Assembly: GCF_002256285.1 (NCBI RefSeq)
Contig: NZ_NKJE01000010.1
Coordinates: 62,001-126,000, forward strand
DNA length: 64,000 bases
From: Flavobacterium sp. BFFFF1
Lineage (GTDB): Bacteria > Bacteroidota > Bacteroidia > Flavobacteriales > Flavobacteriaceae
Direction: 5' to 3'
Shown here: positions 55,824-63,775 of the stretch, one piece after another
Numbering within the stretch: the first letter of the stretch is position 1
How the letters are laid out: every line of letters starts with the position of its first letter
Made by a program: the position numbers and the translations under genes
The notes under the pieces: model-generated
The model's input: only the letters and a program-made list of their open reading frames with translations
Database searches by the model: none
What the model was told of the DNA's origin: nothing

Positions 55824-56681
55824 TTATTTAAAGTTTAAATTATACTTAAAGCCCATTTCAATTATAAATCTGTTGTTAAAGTCATTATTCACAGTTTCAC
55901 CATTATCAAATGCGATCCTGGAGGTATTGAAGAATGTTTTGCCTGCTGAAATGCTAACGGTGCTCTTATCAAAAAAAGAATAATTGTACTGTAGTCTGAT
56001 TTCAAGCCTTGTGATATTCAAAGAGCGGTAGCGCGCCATCGGCTGGCTTACAGGTTGGTACACAAGCTGATGCAGGCGGCTGAAATCTGAGCGATATTCC
56101 GCGTTTAAGACCATCGCGTGGCTGTTGTTTATTTTGTATTCGATAATGGACTCCGGAAATCCTATGTTTAACCGAAACTTCTCACTGAAAGCTTTTTCAA
56201 AGTGGAACAGCGGATAGACTGATGGCGTGCCGAATAAGGTCCCATATTCCAATCCGAAGGATATGCTGTAATTTTTATTTAATTTCTTTCCGATGAGCAG
56301 CTGGCTGTTAAAGACAATGTCTTCAAATAGCGCGTTTTCAATTTTATTAATGCCAAGCCTGGGATTAATCAAGACCTTGGACGTCCAGTGGCCGGCGAAA
56401 CTAAATTCCCTAACGATACCGATATCGATGGCATTGGTTGCATTGAAGTTGAGGTCATTGAATAAAGCCGCATCGGGCTGGCCATTGATTTGTGTAAATG
56501 TGTAGCTGCCAAACAGATTGGTTTTTTTGTTAATCCGATAGGCGACCTTAAAATAATCTGTACTTGACGAGAACAGGTGCCTGTTTTGATAATATCCTTT
56601 GGTATAAGTTGCCGTACCACGATCCTGAGCATACGATTTGTAAAAGAAAACAATAAATAAAAACACACTGTAACGACCCAT
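55824..56681 (-). CDS. Outer-membrane beta-barrel protein, DUF6268-like
   Basis: A 285-aa barrel from ATG 56681 (signal peptide MGRYSVFLFIVFFYKSYAQ). An in-frame start at 56726 would prefix 15 residues upstream of a promoter box, so it is disfavoured. The body has alternating amphipathic strands (DYFKVAYRINKKTNLFGSYTF, ISFGLEYGTLFG) and an aromatic C-terminal strand (IIEMGFKYNLNF). The DUF6268 assignment is by resemblance. It starts the operon barrel, Kelch, DUF4907, LytS, LytTR and is divergent from the DUF4270 gene. Confidence 0.72.
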   Translation of the reverse strand: MGRYSVFLFIVFFYKSYAQDRGTATYTKGYYQNRHLFSSSTDYFKVAYRINKKTNLFGSYTFTQINGQPDAALFNDLNFNATNAIDIGIVREFSFAGHWTSKVLINPRLGINKIENALFEDIVFNSQLLIGKKLNKNYSISFGLEYGTLFGTPSVYPLFHFEKAFSEKFRLNIGFPESIIEYKINNSHAMVLNAEYRSDFSRLHQLVYQPVSQPMARYRSLNITRLEIRLQYNYSFFDKSTVSISAGKTFFNTSRIAFDNGETVNNDFNNRFIIEMGFKYNLNFK

Positions 56682-56697
56682 AGTCAAGTAAATATCG

Positions 56698-56714
56698 GCC
56701 AAAAGTAATTTGGC
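56698..56714. promoter_or_regulatory. Inverted repeat overlapping the barrel-operon promoter
   Basis: GCCAAA and TTTGGC form 6-bp perfect arms around 5 nt. The minus-strand -7 box (56700-56707, TACTTTTG, exact TAnnTTTG) lies within it. Transcription would start about 12 nt before the ATG at 56681. A protein bound here would block the promoter. Confidence 0.45.
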
Positions 56715-56908
56715 TGTTTTATCCATGAAAACAAAATAGATACTAAGGCGATTTTAACGGATGATTACCTGTTTTTCAACGACAACCCAGAATTTTGGAC
56801 GGTTGCCGTTGTTGTCGACGAAATTTGGGATAGTATCGGGATTTGTTAAGGATCTGTATAAAACAATTTTTTACAAAACATGCGCTGTATAGTTTCGTAA
56901 AAAAAATA

Positions 56909-58198
56909 ATGAAGAATTTTATTTTGTACGTATTGTTTGGCTGTTTGGCCTTCACGTCGTGTTCTAAGGACGGCATTTCTTTTTTCAGCCCCTCGAGTGA
57001 GTTTGTCGACAGCAATATCCGTTTGCAGGTCATCGATACATTTTCATTCAAGATGGCTACATTCAAGTTGGATAGCATTGTTACTGACATTTATGATAAT
57101 ATCCTGGTGGGCAGGTATCACGACGCGCAGTTTGGCGATGTGGAATGCAGTGGTTTTATTACGTTTGTTCCAGATCAATTTGACCTTCCTGACGATGCCG
57201 TGTTTGACAGCCTCGTGATCAATTTAGGGTACGCCGGTTATTTCTATAATGACACCTTATCCCAGAAAAGGCTTAGGATATATGAACTAAGCAAAAAGCT
57301 GGATTACCAGAATGGGCAGGTTAACTTTTATAACACCTCAGACTTTCCCTCTGCAAATTTAATAGGGGAACGCACCTTCTTTCCCAGAATTAGTAAGGAC
57401 AGCATCACTACAAAGTTGAGTGATTCGTTTGGCAACAATTTATTCCTGAAGATTAGAAACGGCATCATCAATAATGCCGAAGAATTAGGAGACTATTTTA
57501 AGGGTTTAAAAATCTCGCCCGGCGATGATGAAAATGCATCAATTATCAGCTTTTCCGTTGACAAAAGTTATTTTAGGTTCTATTATTCGGTACCCGACGA
57601 GCCGACAGAAGTCAAAACATACGATTTTAAGTATAAGGATTTTAACACCAACAGAAATCATTTTACAAAAGTGGTGTGCAATAGGGAAGGAACTGTACTT
57701 CCCATGAACTTCTTAAATCAGGAAACGGAAGTCGCGACGAATACCACCGGACATCTCGCGTTTGTCCAGGGCGGGGAAGGCATCGTCACAAAATTTACTT
57801 TTCCAAATTTTAAAGCTACTATGGACGAGCTGAATCTGGATGGTGACATCTATAAGGCGTCTTTAAAAATTCCGCTCAGTAACGATTATTTCTCTGAAAC
57901 ACTCTTTACCGGGGATTCACTACGGGTGTATGTCGTAGGCAGGAACAATGAATTTTTATCTGAGAGTAAGCGGGCTGTGGTTAAAATCGAAGACCCTGAA
58001 TTTGACGAAAAATACATCAGTGTGCCGGTAGAATTGTTTCTTGAAAACACATTAATCAGAAATGAATTTAAGGACTACGGCTTGGTATTGGTACCCTTGA
58101 ATGCCGGGTCCGTTACGACAAGACTCGTTTTGAACGACAATAACCATCCCAGCAAAAAGGCAAAATTGAATTTTACTTACCTTACCTATGACAAATAG
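56909..58198 (+). CDS. DUF4270 lipoprotein
   Basis: A 429-aa outer-membrane lipoprotein (signal FGCLAFTSC with lipobox Cys). The DUF4270 pattern is visible near the N-terminus: FVDSNIRLQVIDTFSFKMATFKLDSIVT, then ILVGRYHDAQFGDVECSGFITF, and beta-rich repeats beyond. Such proteins are Bacteroidota-specific and of unknown role. It is divergent from the barrel/Kelch operon and overlaps the next gene by 11 nt. ATG 56909 is used because it begins the signal. The in-frame 56843 start is not signal-like. Confidence 0.83.
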   Translation: MKNFILYVLFGCLAFTSCSKDGISFFSPSSEFVDSNIRLQVIDTFSFKMATFKLDSIVTDIYDNILVGRYHDAQFGDVECSGFITFVPDQFDLPDDAVFDSLVINLGYAGYFYNDTLSQKRLRIYELSKKLDYQNGQVNFYNTSDFPSANLIGERTFFPRISKDSITTKLSDSFGNNLFLKIRNGIINNAEELGDYFKGLKISPGDDENASIISFSVDKSYFRFYYSVPDEPTEVKTYDFKYKDFNTNRNHFTKVVCNREGTVLPMNFLNQETEVATNTTGHLAFVQGGEGIVTKFTFPNFKATMDELNLDGDIYKASLKIPLSNDYFSETLFTGDSLRVYVVGRNNEFLSESKRAVVKIEDPEFDEKYISVPVELFLENTLIRNEFKDYGLVLVPLNAGSVTTRLVLNDNNHPSKKAKLNFTYLTYDK

Positions 58199-59423
58199 CA
58201 TTTATATTTTTTTTGCCCTGTTATTTTTTAACTCAGGTATTTGTCAGCTCAATAACCTTACCGCTTCGCCTTACTCCCTTTTTGGGCTCGGTAAAATTAA
58301 CGAGTATAATATCGGGATTACGAATTCGCTGGGAAGGGCGGGTATTGCGTTATCCGGAGAATCGGAACTGAACGGACTGAATCCGTCATCATTAGCGACC
58401 ACTCCGCTGAATAAATTCTTTTTTGACTTCGGTTTGAAGTCTGAATACAACAGCTTTGGCAATAGCAATTCGTCTTCAAAGATCCCCAGTTTTGGGTTTT
58501 CAAACATCAGCATCGGCCTGCCTTTAGACTCAATATCCGGTATCAGTATTTCATTAATGCCCTACTCAGAGGTAGGGTATTTATTCGCGGGAGTTGTTAA
58601 CAATATTGGAGGCTCCACAGAAACATATCAAAGTACGATTAATGGAAGTGGGGGAATTAATGCCGTCAGCGTAAACTATGGTCGGAAAATGAACAAAAAA
58701 CTGAATCTGGGGATTTCCACACATTATCTTTTTGGTACCATCAAACAAATGGAAATGGTCCAACTGGAATTTGATTATTTAACGCTGGAGGATAAAAGTT
58801 ACTATAGTGGATTTGACATAGGCGCCGGAATGCAATACCAGCTAAACCCTCATCTGAGTGTTGCATCGGTCCTGAAAATAGAGTCAAGGCTCAACGGTAC
58901 CAAAGACAGGCAGGTCAAAAAAATTGTAGACCAAACGCCGGAAGACATTGAACAACAAAAAAACCTGAGACTGAAGTCTTACAAAATGCCAACAGAAATA
59001 ACTATTGGAATAAAATACAATTTCCGTACTTTTAACTTTGTAAGTGATTATAAGAGAAGTTTTTACAATTCCCTGAACCAGTCCGACGCCATCGGCAGAT
59101 ACACCGATGCCAATATGTTAGGGTTTGGCATCGAAAAACGAAGTGCTTCGGACAGGCGTGCGGAGCGGGATTTCCGCTTTAGGGTCGGTTACAATTACGA
59201 TGATGGCAATTTAAGGGTCAATGGTAAGAAAATTGCGACGAGTGCAATTACTGCTGGTTTAGGAATATCACTGGACAACCGGAAGCAATCCTATCTTAAC
59301 ATCTCTTACGCATACAGCAGCAGGGGCGTTGTGTCAAATATTCTGGTAAAGGAATATTATCATACGATTTCCCTGAACTTTGACTTTTCCGATATTTGGT
59401 TTGTAAAACGAAGATATGATTAA
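58188..59423 (+). CDS. Outer-membrane barrel protein (FadL/PorV-like) paired with DUF4270
   Basis: A 411-aa protein with a signal peptide ending NSGICQ. The conserved opening SPYSLFGLGKINEYNIGITNSLGRAGIAL resembles the hatch region of FadL/OmpP1-type barrels. Strands alternate through the body (FNFVSDYKRSFYNS) to a C-terminal TISLNFDFSDIWF segment. It shares 11 nt with the DUF4270 gene, so the two are translationally coupled. They probably form a complex at the outer membrane (inference from linkage). Confidence 0.75.
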   Translation: MTNSIYIFFALLFFNSGICQLNNLTASPYSLFGLGKINEYNIGITNSLGRAGIALSGESELNGLNPSSLATTPLNKFFFDFGLKSEYNSFGNSNSSSKIPSFGFSNISIGLPLDSISGISISLMPYSEVGYLFAGVVNNIGGSTETYQSTINGSGGINAVSVNYGRKMNKKLNLGISTHYLFGTIKQMEMVQLEFDYLTLEDKSYYSGFDIGAGMQYQLNPHLSVASVLKIESRLNGTKDRQVKKIVDQTPEDIEQQKNLRLKSYKMPTEITIGIKYNFRTFNFVSDYKRSFYNSLNQSDAIGRYTDANMLGFGIEKRSASDRRAERDFRFRVGYNYDDGNLRVNGKKIATSAITAGLGISLDNRKQSYLNISYAYSSRGVVSNILVKEYYHTISLNFDFSDIWFVKRRYD

Positions 59424-59525
59424 CTTTATAGAAAGTTTAATAGCAGCCAAAATCGCAAACTGAATGACGGGCAATCGCCTGGGAACTTAATTTTCGGACA
59501 ACGCGTCCCGAATAAAATTAAAATT

Positions 59526-60317
59526 ATGGAACTTTTACCAATCGGAATACTTAAAGTAAATTACGGGAAGATAAAGGAGATTGACAAAATCATTAAGTCG
59601 ATTTACCGGCTTATCATTTATAGCCGCGATCACCTTGATGATGATTTGCTGGATATTTACCTTGCTGGAATGAATGATCTCCAGGAAATGGTTAGCATCA
59701 AAAATGCACAAATGGAAGCACAGACTGCTGAAGAGGTAGAGGAATATCTTCAAAACCTTCAGAAAACACTGCATTTCGTAGTGGAGGAAATTACAACACA
59801 GCGCGATTTCGACAGCGAAATACAACTATTTCAATTGCTGCGATTGGTAAGCCCGGAAACCAACGCGATACACCCTAACGGGTATCGGAGGACCACGGTA
59901 CAGATTGGTGGATACATCTGCCCGTTGCCGGCTTTGATTCCTCAATTGGTGTCCGAACTTTATTACAGGATGGAACAAATAGAAAACCCTATTGTAAAAG
60001 CAATCTACCTTCATCATGAATTGATTCGGATTCACCCGTTTGCTGATGGAAATGGACGCGTCACCAGGGTAGCAAAAAACTGGATATTGATGTTTGCACT
60101 GTATCCGCCCATATTTATTGAAAACGCAACCCAAAAGAAAGAGTATATCCAAACGTTGTCAAAAAGCTTTGATGCGCTTCAGTATAGGCCAATCACTTGG
60201 AATAGCCATACAGAGCAGTTTTTTGAGCAGGAAATAGACCGAATACTGGTCAATGCCAACCTACTTTATGAAAGTATCAAAAGTATTGGAAATGCGAGAA
60301 CTGGAAAGAGGGAGTAG
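59526..60317 (+). CDS. Fic-domain protein (AMPylase or related nucleotidyl transferase)
   Basis: A 263-aa cytoplasmic protein with an intact Fic active site HPFADGNGRVTR (His170 to Arg181), preceded by the flap-like segment ATTRE/RRTTVQIGGYICPLP. Fic proteins modify target hydroxyls with AMP or other phosphoryl groups. The inhibitory helix motif (S/T)xxxE(G/N) is not clean. The best candidate is NAQMEA (60-65), in which Ser/Thr and the final Gly are replaced but Glu64 is kept, about 105 residues before the Fic His. No antitoxin gene is adjacent. It is a solitary housekeeping-type or toxin-type Fic. Confidence 0.85.
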   Translation: MELLPIGILKVNYGKIKEIDKIIKSIYRLIIYSRDHLDDDLLDIYLAGMNDLQEMVSIKNAQMEAQTAEEVEEYLQNLQKTLHFVVEEITTQRDFDSEIQLFQLLRLVSPETNAIHPNGYRRTTVQIGGYICPLPALIPQLVSELYYRMEQIENPIVKAIYLHHELIRIHPFADGNGRVTRVAKNWILMFALYPPIFIENATQKKEYIQTLSKSFDALQYRPITWNSHTEQFFEQEIDRILVNANLLYESIKSIGNARTGKRE

Positions 60318-60448
60318 GACGTAAGTAGACCATAACATAGAGCAATATGCCTAAAGATGTCGTTCCGCTAAGTGTGCCACAGGCTGCCACAGACTGCCGT
60401 GTTTGCGCTTGCGCCGACCATCAAACCCATGTATTTGTTACCCACCAG

Positions 60449-60507
60449 CCATTAAGAAAATGACGCAGTATCGCTTGATGCCTTAATGAAACTGAATTTC
60501 TTAATGG
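60449..60507. repeat. 59-bp structured repeat, copy 1 (upstream of katE)
   Basis: Bounded by perfect 11-bp inverted ends (CCATTAAGAAA and TTTCTTAATGG) and containing an inner hairpin GTAT/ATGC (60468-60471 and 60478-60481) with a CGCTTG loop. It is about 85% identical to copy 2 at 63508-63566. Inner-stem differences between the copies keep base pairing. It may be a REP-like palindromic element or a transcribed RNA structure. Confidence 0.75.
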
Positions 60508-60604
60508 TGTCAATTCCTACGTCCTGAATCGTCCCAAACAGCCCATCCCCCAAATCGTATAATATAAATCCGCAATCATATAATTTCCCGCTGCACCACT
60601 GAAT

Positions 60605-60612
60605 TAACTTTG
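60605..60612 (+). promoter_or_regulatory. Candidate -7 box for katE
   Basis: TAACTTTG, an exact TAnnTTTG match, 83 bp upstream of the ATG. No strong -33 element is visible. Confidence 0.45.
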
Positions 60613-60694
60613 GGTCAGCCGGGCAGCACCAGCTTGCACTACAGGTTCTTACGGCCCGGACCTTTACCATATACAACAATAAAACAACCATCTT

Positions 60695-62848
60695 ATGAAA
60701 AAACACAATACCAGCCAGCCGGTAAACCAGGAGGCAAAACAAACCGACCTGTCGGTGAATAAGTCTGATCCGAACAACAAGTTCCTGACCACAAACCAGG
60801 GCGTAAAGATCAATGATGACAACAACTCCCTAAAATCAGGAGAACGCGGCCCCTCACTGCTCGAGGATTTTATACTGCGCGAAAAGATCACGCATTTCGA
60901 CCATGAACGGATTCCAGAGAGGATCGTCCATGCCCGCGGCTCCGGGGCACATGGCTTCTTTGAAGTGACCAATCCCATCCCGCAGTTCACCAAAGCGGCG
61001 TTCCTGCAGCAAGTAGGGCAGAAGACGCCCGTATTTGCGCGGTTCTCAACAGTAGCGGGATCAAGAGGCTCCACAGACCTCGCCAGGGACGTCCGCGGTT
61101 TCAGCGTGAAGTTCTATACCGAGGCCGGAATCTACGATTTCGTCGGCAACAACATTCCCGTATTTTTTATACAGGACGCATCCAAATTCCCGGACCTGAT
61201 TCACGCAGTGAAACCAGAACCCCATAACGAAATTCCACAGGCGGCTTCCGCACACGATACCTTTTGGGACTTTATTTCATTGATGCCGGAATCCATGCAC
61301 ATGGTCATGTGGGCGATGTCAGACCGCGCCATCCCGCGAAGCTACCGGATGATGGAAGGCTTCGGCGTACACACCTTCAGGTTCATCAATGAGCAGGACG
61401 AATCACACTTTGTAAAGATCCACTGGAAACCCAAACTCGGCACCCATGCGGTTGTTTGGGATGAAGCCCAGAAAATCTCCGGGAAGAATCCTGATTTCCA
61501 CAGGCAGGATTTATGGGATGCCATCGATACGGGCAACTTCCCGGAATGGGAGCTCGGCGTACAGGTGATTCCGGAAGCCGATGAGTCCAAATATGATTTT
61601 GACCTACTCGATCCGACCAAGCTGGTGCCCGAGGAACTCGTTCCCGTAACCATCATCGGAAGGATGGTATTAAACCGCAATCCCGATAACTTCTTTGCAG
61701 AAACCGAGCAGATCGCTTTTCACCCGGGACACGTAGTGCCGGGGATTGATTTCACGAACGACCCGTTATTGCAGGGCAGGCTGTTTTCGTATACCGATAC
61801 GCAATTGTCAAGGCTCGGCAGCCCGAATTTCCACGAAATCCCCATCAACCGCAGCATATCCCCAACGCACAACAACCAGCGCGACGGACACATGCGCCAG
61901 GAGATCAACACGGGCAGGGTGAGCTACCACCCGAATTCACTCGGCGGTGGCTGCCCGTATCAGGCCAGGATCGCAGAAGGCGGATTTGCAAGCTTTAACG
62001 AACGCATTGACGCCCATAAGGTCCGCGCACGCAGCGAAAGTTTCTCAGACCATTTCAGCCAGGCCACACTGTTCTACAACAGCCAGACCGAAGTAGAGCA
62101 GGGGCACATCATCAAAGCGCTGCGGTTCGAATTGAGCAAGGTCGCCACCACCGCAATCCGCGTCAGGATGCTGGGACTGCTGTCGCAGGTAGATGCCACG
62201 CTCGCCGAAAAGGTCGCCGAGGGGCTCGGGCTTCCGGTACCGAAACAGCCTGAAACCCCAATGAACCATGGCGTCGGGGCCGATGCTGATGGCACGCAGG
62301 AATCCAAAATACTGTTGCAGCCGCAGCAACCCTCTGACGCGTTGGGCATGATAAAGAACCCCACGATAACCAAAACCATCGAAAGCCGCAAAGTCGCCAT
62401 ACTGTGTAACGACGGCGTAAACGAGGCCCAGCTGGCCAACCTAAAGAAACTGCTGCTGGTACAGGGCGCAAAAGGATGTGTGATCGCACCCCACATGGGA
62501 TTCGTTAGTACCGATGCCGGCGGTGCCGTGGCCGTAGAGGGCAGCTTCCTAAACGCGTCTTCGGTGCTGTTTGATGCCATATACATTCCGGGTGGCGAGG
62601 CCGCTTCAGTGCTGGCGGAAGATCCTGACGCGCTCGAATTCATCAACGACGCCTACAAACATTGCAAAGTGATCGGGGCGCAGGCCGAAGGCTTAGACGT
62701 ATTGGCAGCAACCACTTTTGCGTCAAAAACCGCAAACAACGACGATGCCGGGCTGATCGTGGACCGGGACGGAGATAACAATTTCGGGCAGGCGTTTATC
62801 GACGCGATGGGCCAGCACCGCATCTGGGACCGCGAACCGAAGATTTAA
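60695..62848 (+). CDS. katE: Catalase HPII (large-subunit, with C-terminal flavodoxin-like domain)
   Basis: Decomposes hydrogen peroxide to water and oxygen. At 717 aa it is a large-subunit clade 2 catalase. The catalytic His is in ERIVHARGSGAHGFF, followed by FARFSTVAGSRGSTDLARDVRGFSVKFYT (distal Asn partner in VGNNIPVFFIQD). The heme-proximal Tyr segment is RLFSYTDTQLSRLGSPNF. The last about 150 residues (KVAILCNDGVNEAQLANLKK to KVIGAQAEGLDVL) form the DJ-1/GATase-like domain, without the nucleophilic Cys, as in HPII. It probably forms a two-gene unit with the DUF892 protein 25 nt downstream. The base composition is visibly GC-richer than the preceding 16 kb. Confidence 0.95.
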   Translation: MKKHNTSQPVNQEAKQTDLSVNKSDPNNKFLTTNQGVKINDDNNSLKSGERGPSLLEDFILREKITHFDHERIPERIVHARGSGAHGFFEVTNPIPQFTKAAFLQQVGQKTPVFARFSTVAGSRGSTDLARDVRGFSVKFYTEAGIYDFVGNNIPVFFIQDASKFPDLIHAVKPEPHNEIPQAASAHDTFWDFISLMPESMHMVMWAMSDRAIPRSYRMMEGFGVHTFRFINEQDESHFVKIHWKPKLGTHAVVWDEAQKISGKNPDFHRQDLWDAIDTGNFPEWELGVQVIPEADESKYDFDLLDPTKLVPEELVPVTIIGRMVLNRNPDNFFAETEQIAFHPGHVVPGIDFTNDPLLQGRLFSYTDTQLSRLGSPNFHEIPINRSISPTHNNQRDGHMRQEINTGRVSYHPNSLGGGCPYQARIAEGGFASFNERIDAHKVRARSESFSDHFSQATLFYNSQTEVEQGHIIKALRFELSKVATTAIRVRMLGLLSQVDATLAEKVAEGLGLPVPKQPETPMNHGVGADADGTQESKILLQPQQPSDALGMIKNPTITKTIESRKVAILCNDGVNEAQLANLKKLLLVQGAKGCVIAPHMGFVSTDAGGAVAVEGSFLNASSVLFDAIYIPGGEAASVLAEDPDALEFINDAYKHCKVIGAQAEGLDVLAATTFASKTANNDDAGLIVDRDGDNNFGQAFIDAMGQHRIWDREPKI

Positions 62849-62873
62849 ACCATTTATTTTAACAAATACACCC

Positions 62874-63425
62874 ATGAAAAATACAAACAACACCGACAGT
62901 TCAAATAAATTCGTCGCCCCTGCACCGGATGCGGCGACCGACCTGCGCACCTTCTTTATAGACAGCCTCAAGGACATCTATTGGGCGGAAAACGCCCTGG
63001 TAAAGGCGTTGCCGAAGATGGCAGAAAACGCGGCTTCCACCCAATTGGCAACGGCAATCAGGGACCACCACACCATCACGCAAAACCAGGTCGCAAGGCT
63101 GGAGCAGGTATTTGGCCTGCTTGGCGAAAAGGCAGAAGCGAAAAAGTGCGAAGCCATGGCAGGGCTGCTAAAGGAAGGCGACAGCATATTGGAAGAAACC
63201 CAACCCGGACCTGTCAGGGATGCGGGTATCATCGCCGCGTCGCAGAAGATTGAGCATTATGAGATCGCAACCTATGGCACGCTGTCCGCGTTTGCAAAGA
63301 CACTCGGCGAGAACGACGCCGCAAAACTGCTGATGCAAACCCTGGCCGAAGAGAAGGAAGCAGACATGATGCTGACCGACGCGGCCTACAACAGCATCAA
63401 TTTTGATGCGACAGACGAAGCATAA
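62874..63425 (+). CDS. DUF892 / YciE-like ferritin-fold stress protein
   Basis: A 183-aa helical protein with the DUF892 pattern: LRTFFIDSLKDIYWAENALVKALPKMAENA near the N-terminus, then KIEHYEIATYGTLSAFAKTLGENDAAKLL and EEKEADMML. It places paired Glu/His residues for a diiron or iron-binding site. YciE/YciF homologues are induced under osmotic and oxidative stress. The N-terminal about 25 residues are polar and probably disordered. It is located 25 nt after katE with the same GC-rich composition and is closed by a terminator. Confidence 0.9.
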   Translation: MKNTNNTDSSNKFVAPAPDAATDLRTFFIDSLKDIYWAENALVKALPKMAENAASTQLATAIRDHHTITQNQVARLEQVFGLLGEKAEAKKCEAMAGLLKEGDSILEETQPGPVRDAGIIAASQKIEHYEIATYGTLSAFAKTLGENDAAKLLMQTLAEEKEADMMLTDAAYNSINFDATDEA

Positions 63426-63445
63426 AATAACCGTATTGAAATAAG

Positions 63446-63471
63446 AAGCCTGCTATGCAGGCTTTTTTTTT
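63446..63471 (+). terminator. Strong rho-independent terminator of katE-DUF892
   Basis: A perfect 8-bp stem (AAGCCTGC / GCAGGCTT), a 3-nt loop and a run of T immediately after. Confidence 0.9.
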
Positions 63472-63507
63472 GCCCTTGGGGATGCCGATGATTTTTGAGT
63501 CATCAAG

Positions 63508-63566
63508 CCGTTAAGAAAATGACGCAGTGTCGCTTTACACCTCAATGAAACTGAATTTCTTAATGG
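63508..63566. repeat. 59-bp structured repeat, copy 2 (downstream of DUF892)
   Basis: Ends CCGTTAAGAAA and TTTCTTAATGG (one G-T pair), inner stem GTGT/ACAC (63527-63530 and 63537-63540). Compared with copy 1, an A-T pair has become G-C by two separate changes and a T-G pair has become T-A. It starts 37 nt after the terminator hairpin, so it is not part of that terminator. Confidence 0.75.
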
Positions 63567-63775
63567 TTTGAGCCATATTGAGGCTATTGTGGTTTTTACG
63601 GAGGCGTGGATAAAGGCTATAATCACACATTGACGAACAATTTATTTTTCCAAACCACCCGGAAATGTAATAAACGGACTGTGTTTTTTTTATATATTCG
63701 TCCGCTCGGGTGAAAAAGGCCGCAATGCAGCTGACACACCTGACCTTTCGTCCGCATCACCAGAACCAAAACCCA
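63567..63775. other. Intergenic sequence after copy 2
   Basis: No gene is seen. TATATTCG (about 63692) is a one-mismatch -7 box for the gene at 63776. CGGAC (about 63675) and GTCCG (about 63700) form a weak inverted repeat around it. Confidence 0.35.

Larger units (their letters stand above)
60318..60694. other. 377-bp intergenic region before the catalase gene
   Basis: No gene is seen. It holds a 10-bp tandem pair (GCCACAGGCT, GCCACAGACT at 60376-60395), the 59-bp structured repeat at 60449-60507, and the exact TAnnTTTG box at 60605-60612. Confidence 0.6.

Noticed and set aside
62074-62646. 190-aa antisense frame opposite the catalase C-terminal domain
   Set aside because: A consequence of GC-rich codons. 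The catalase frame is strongly supported by conserved motifs.
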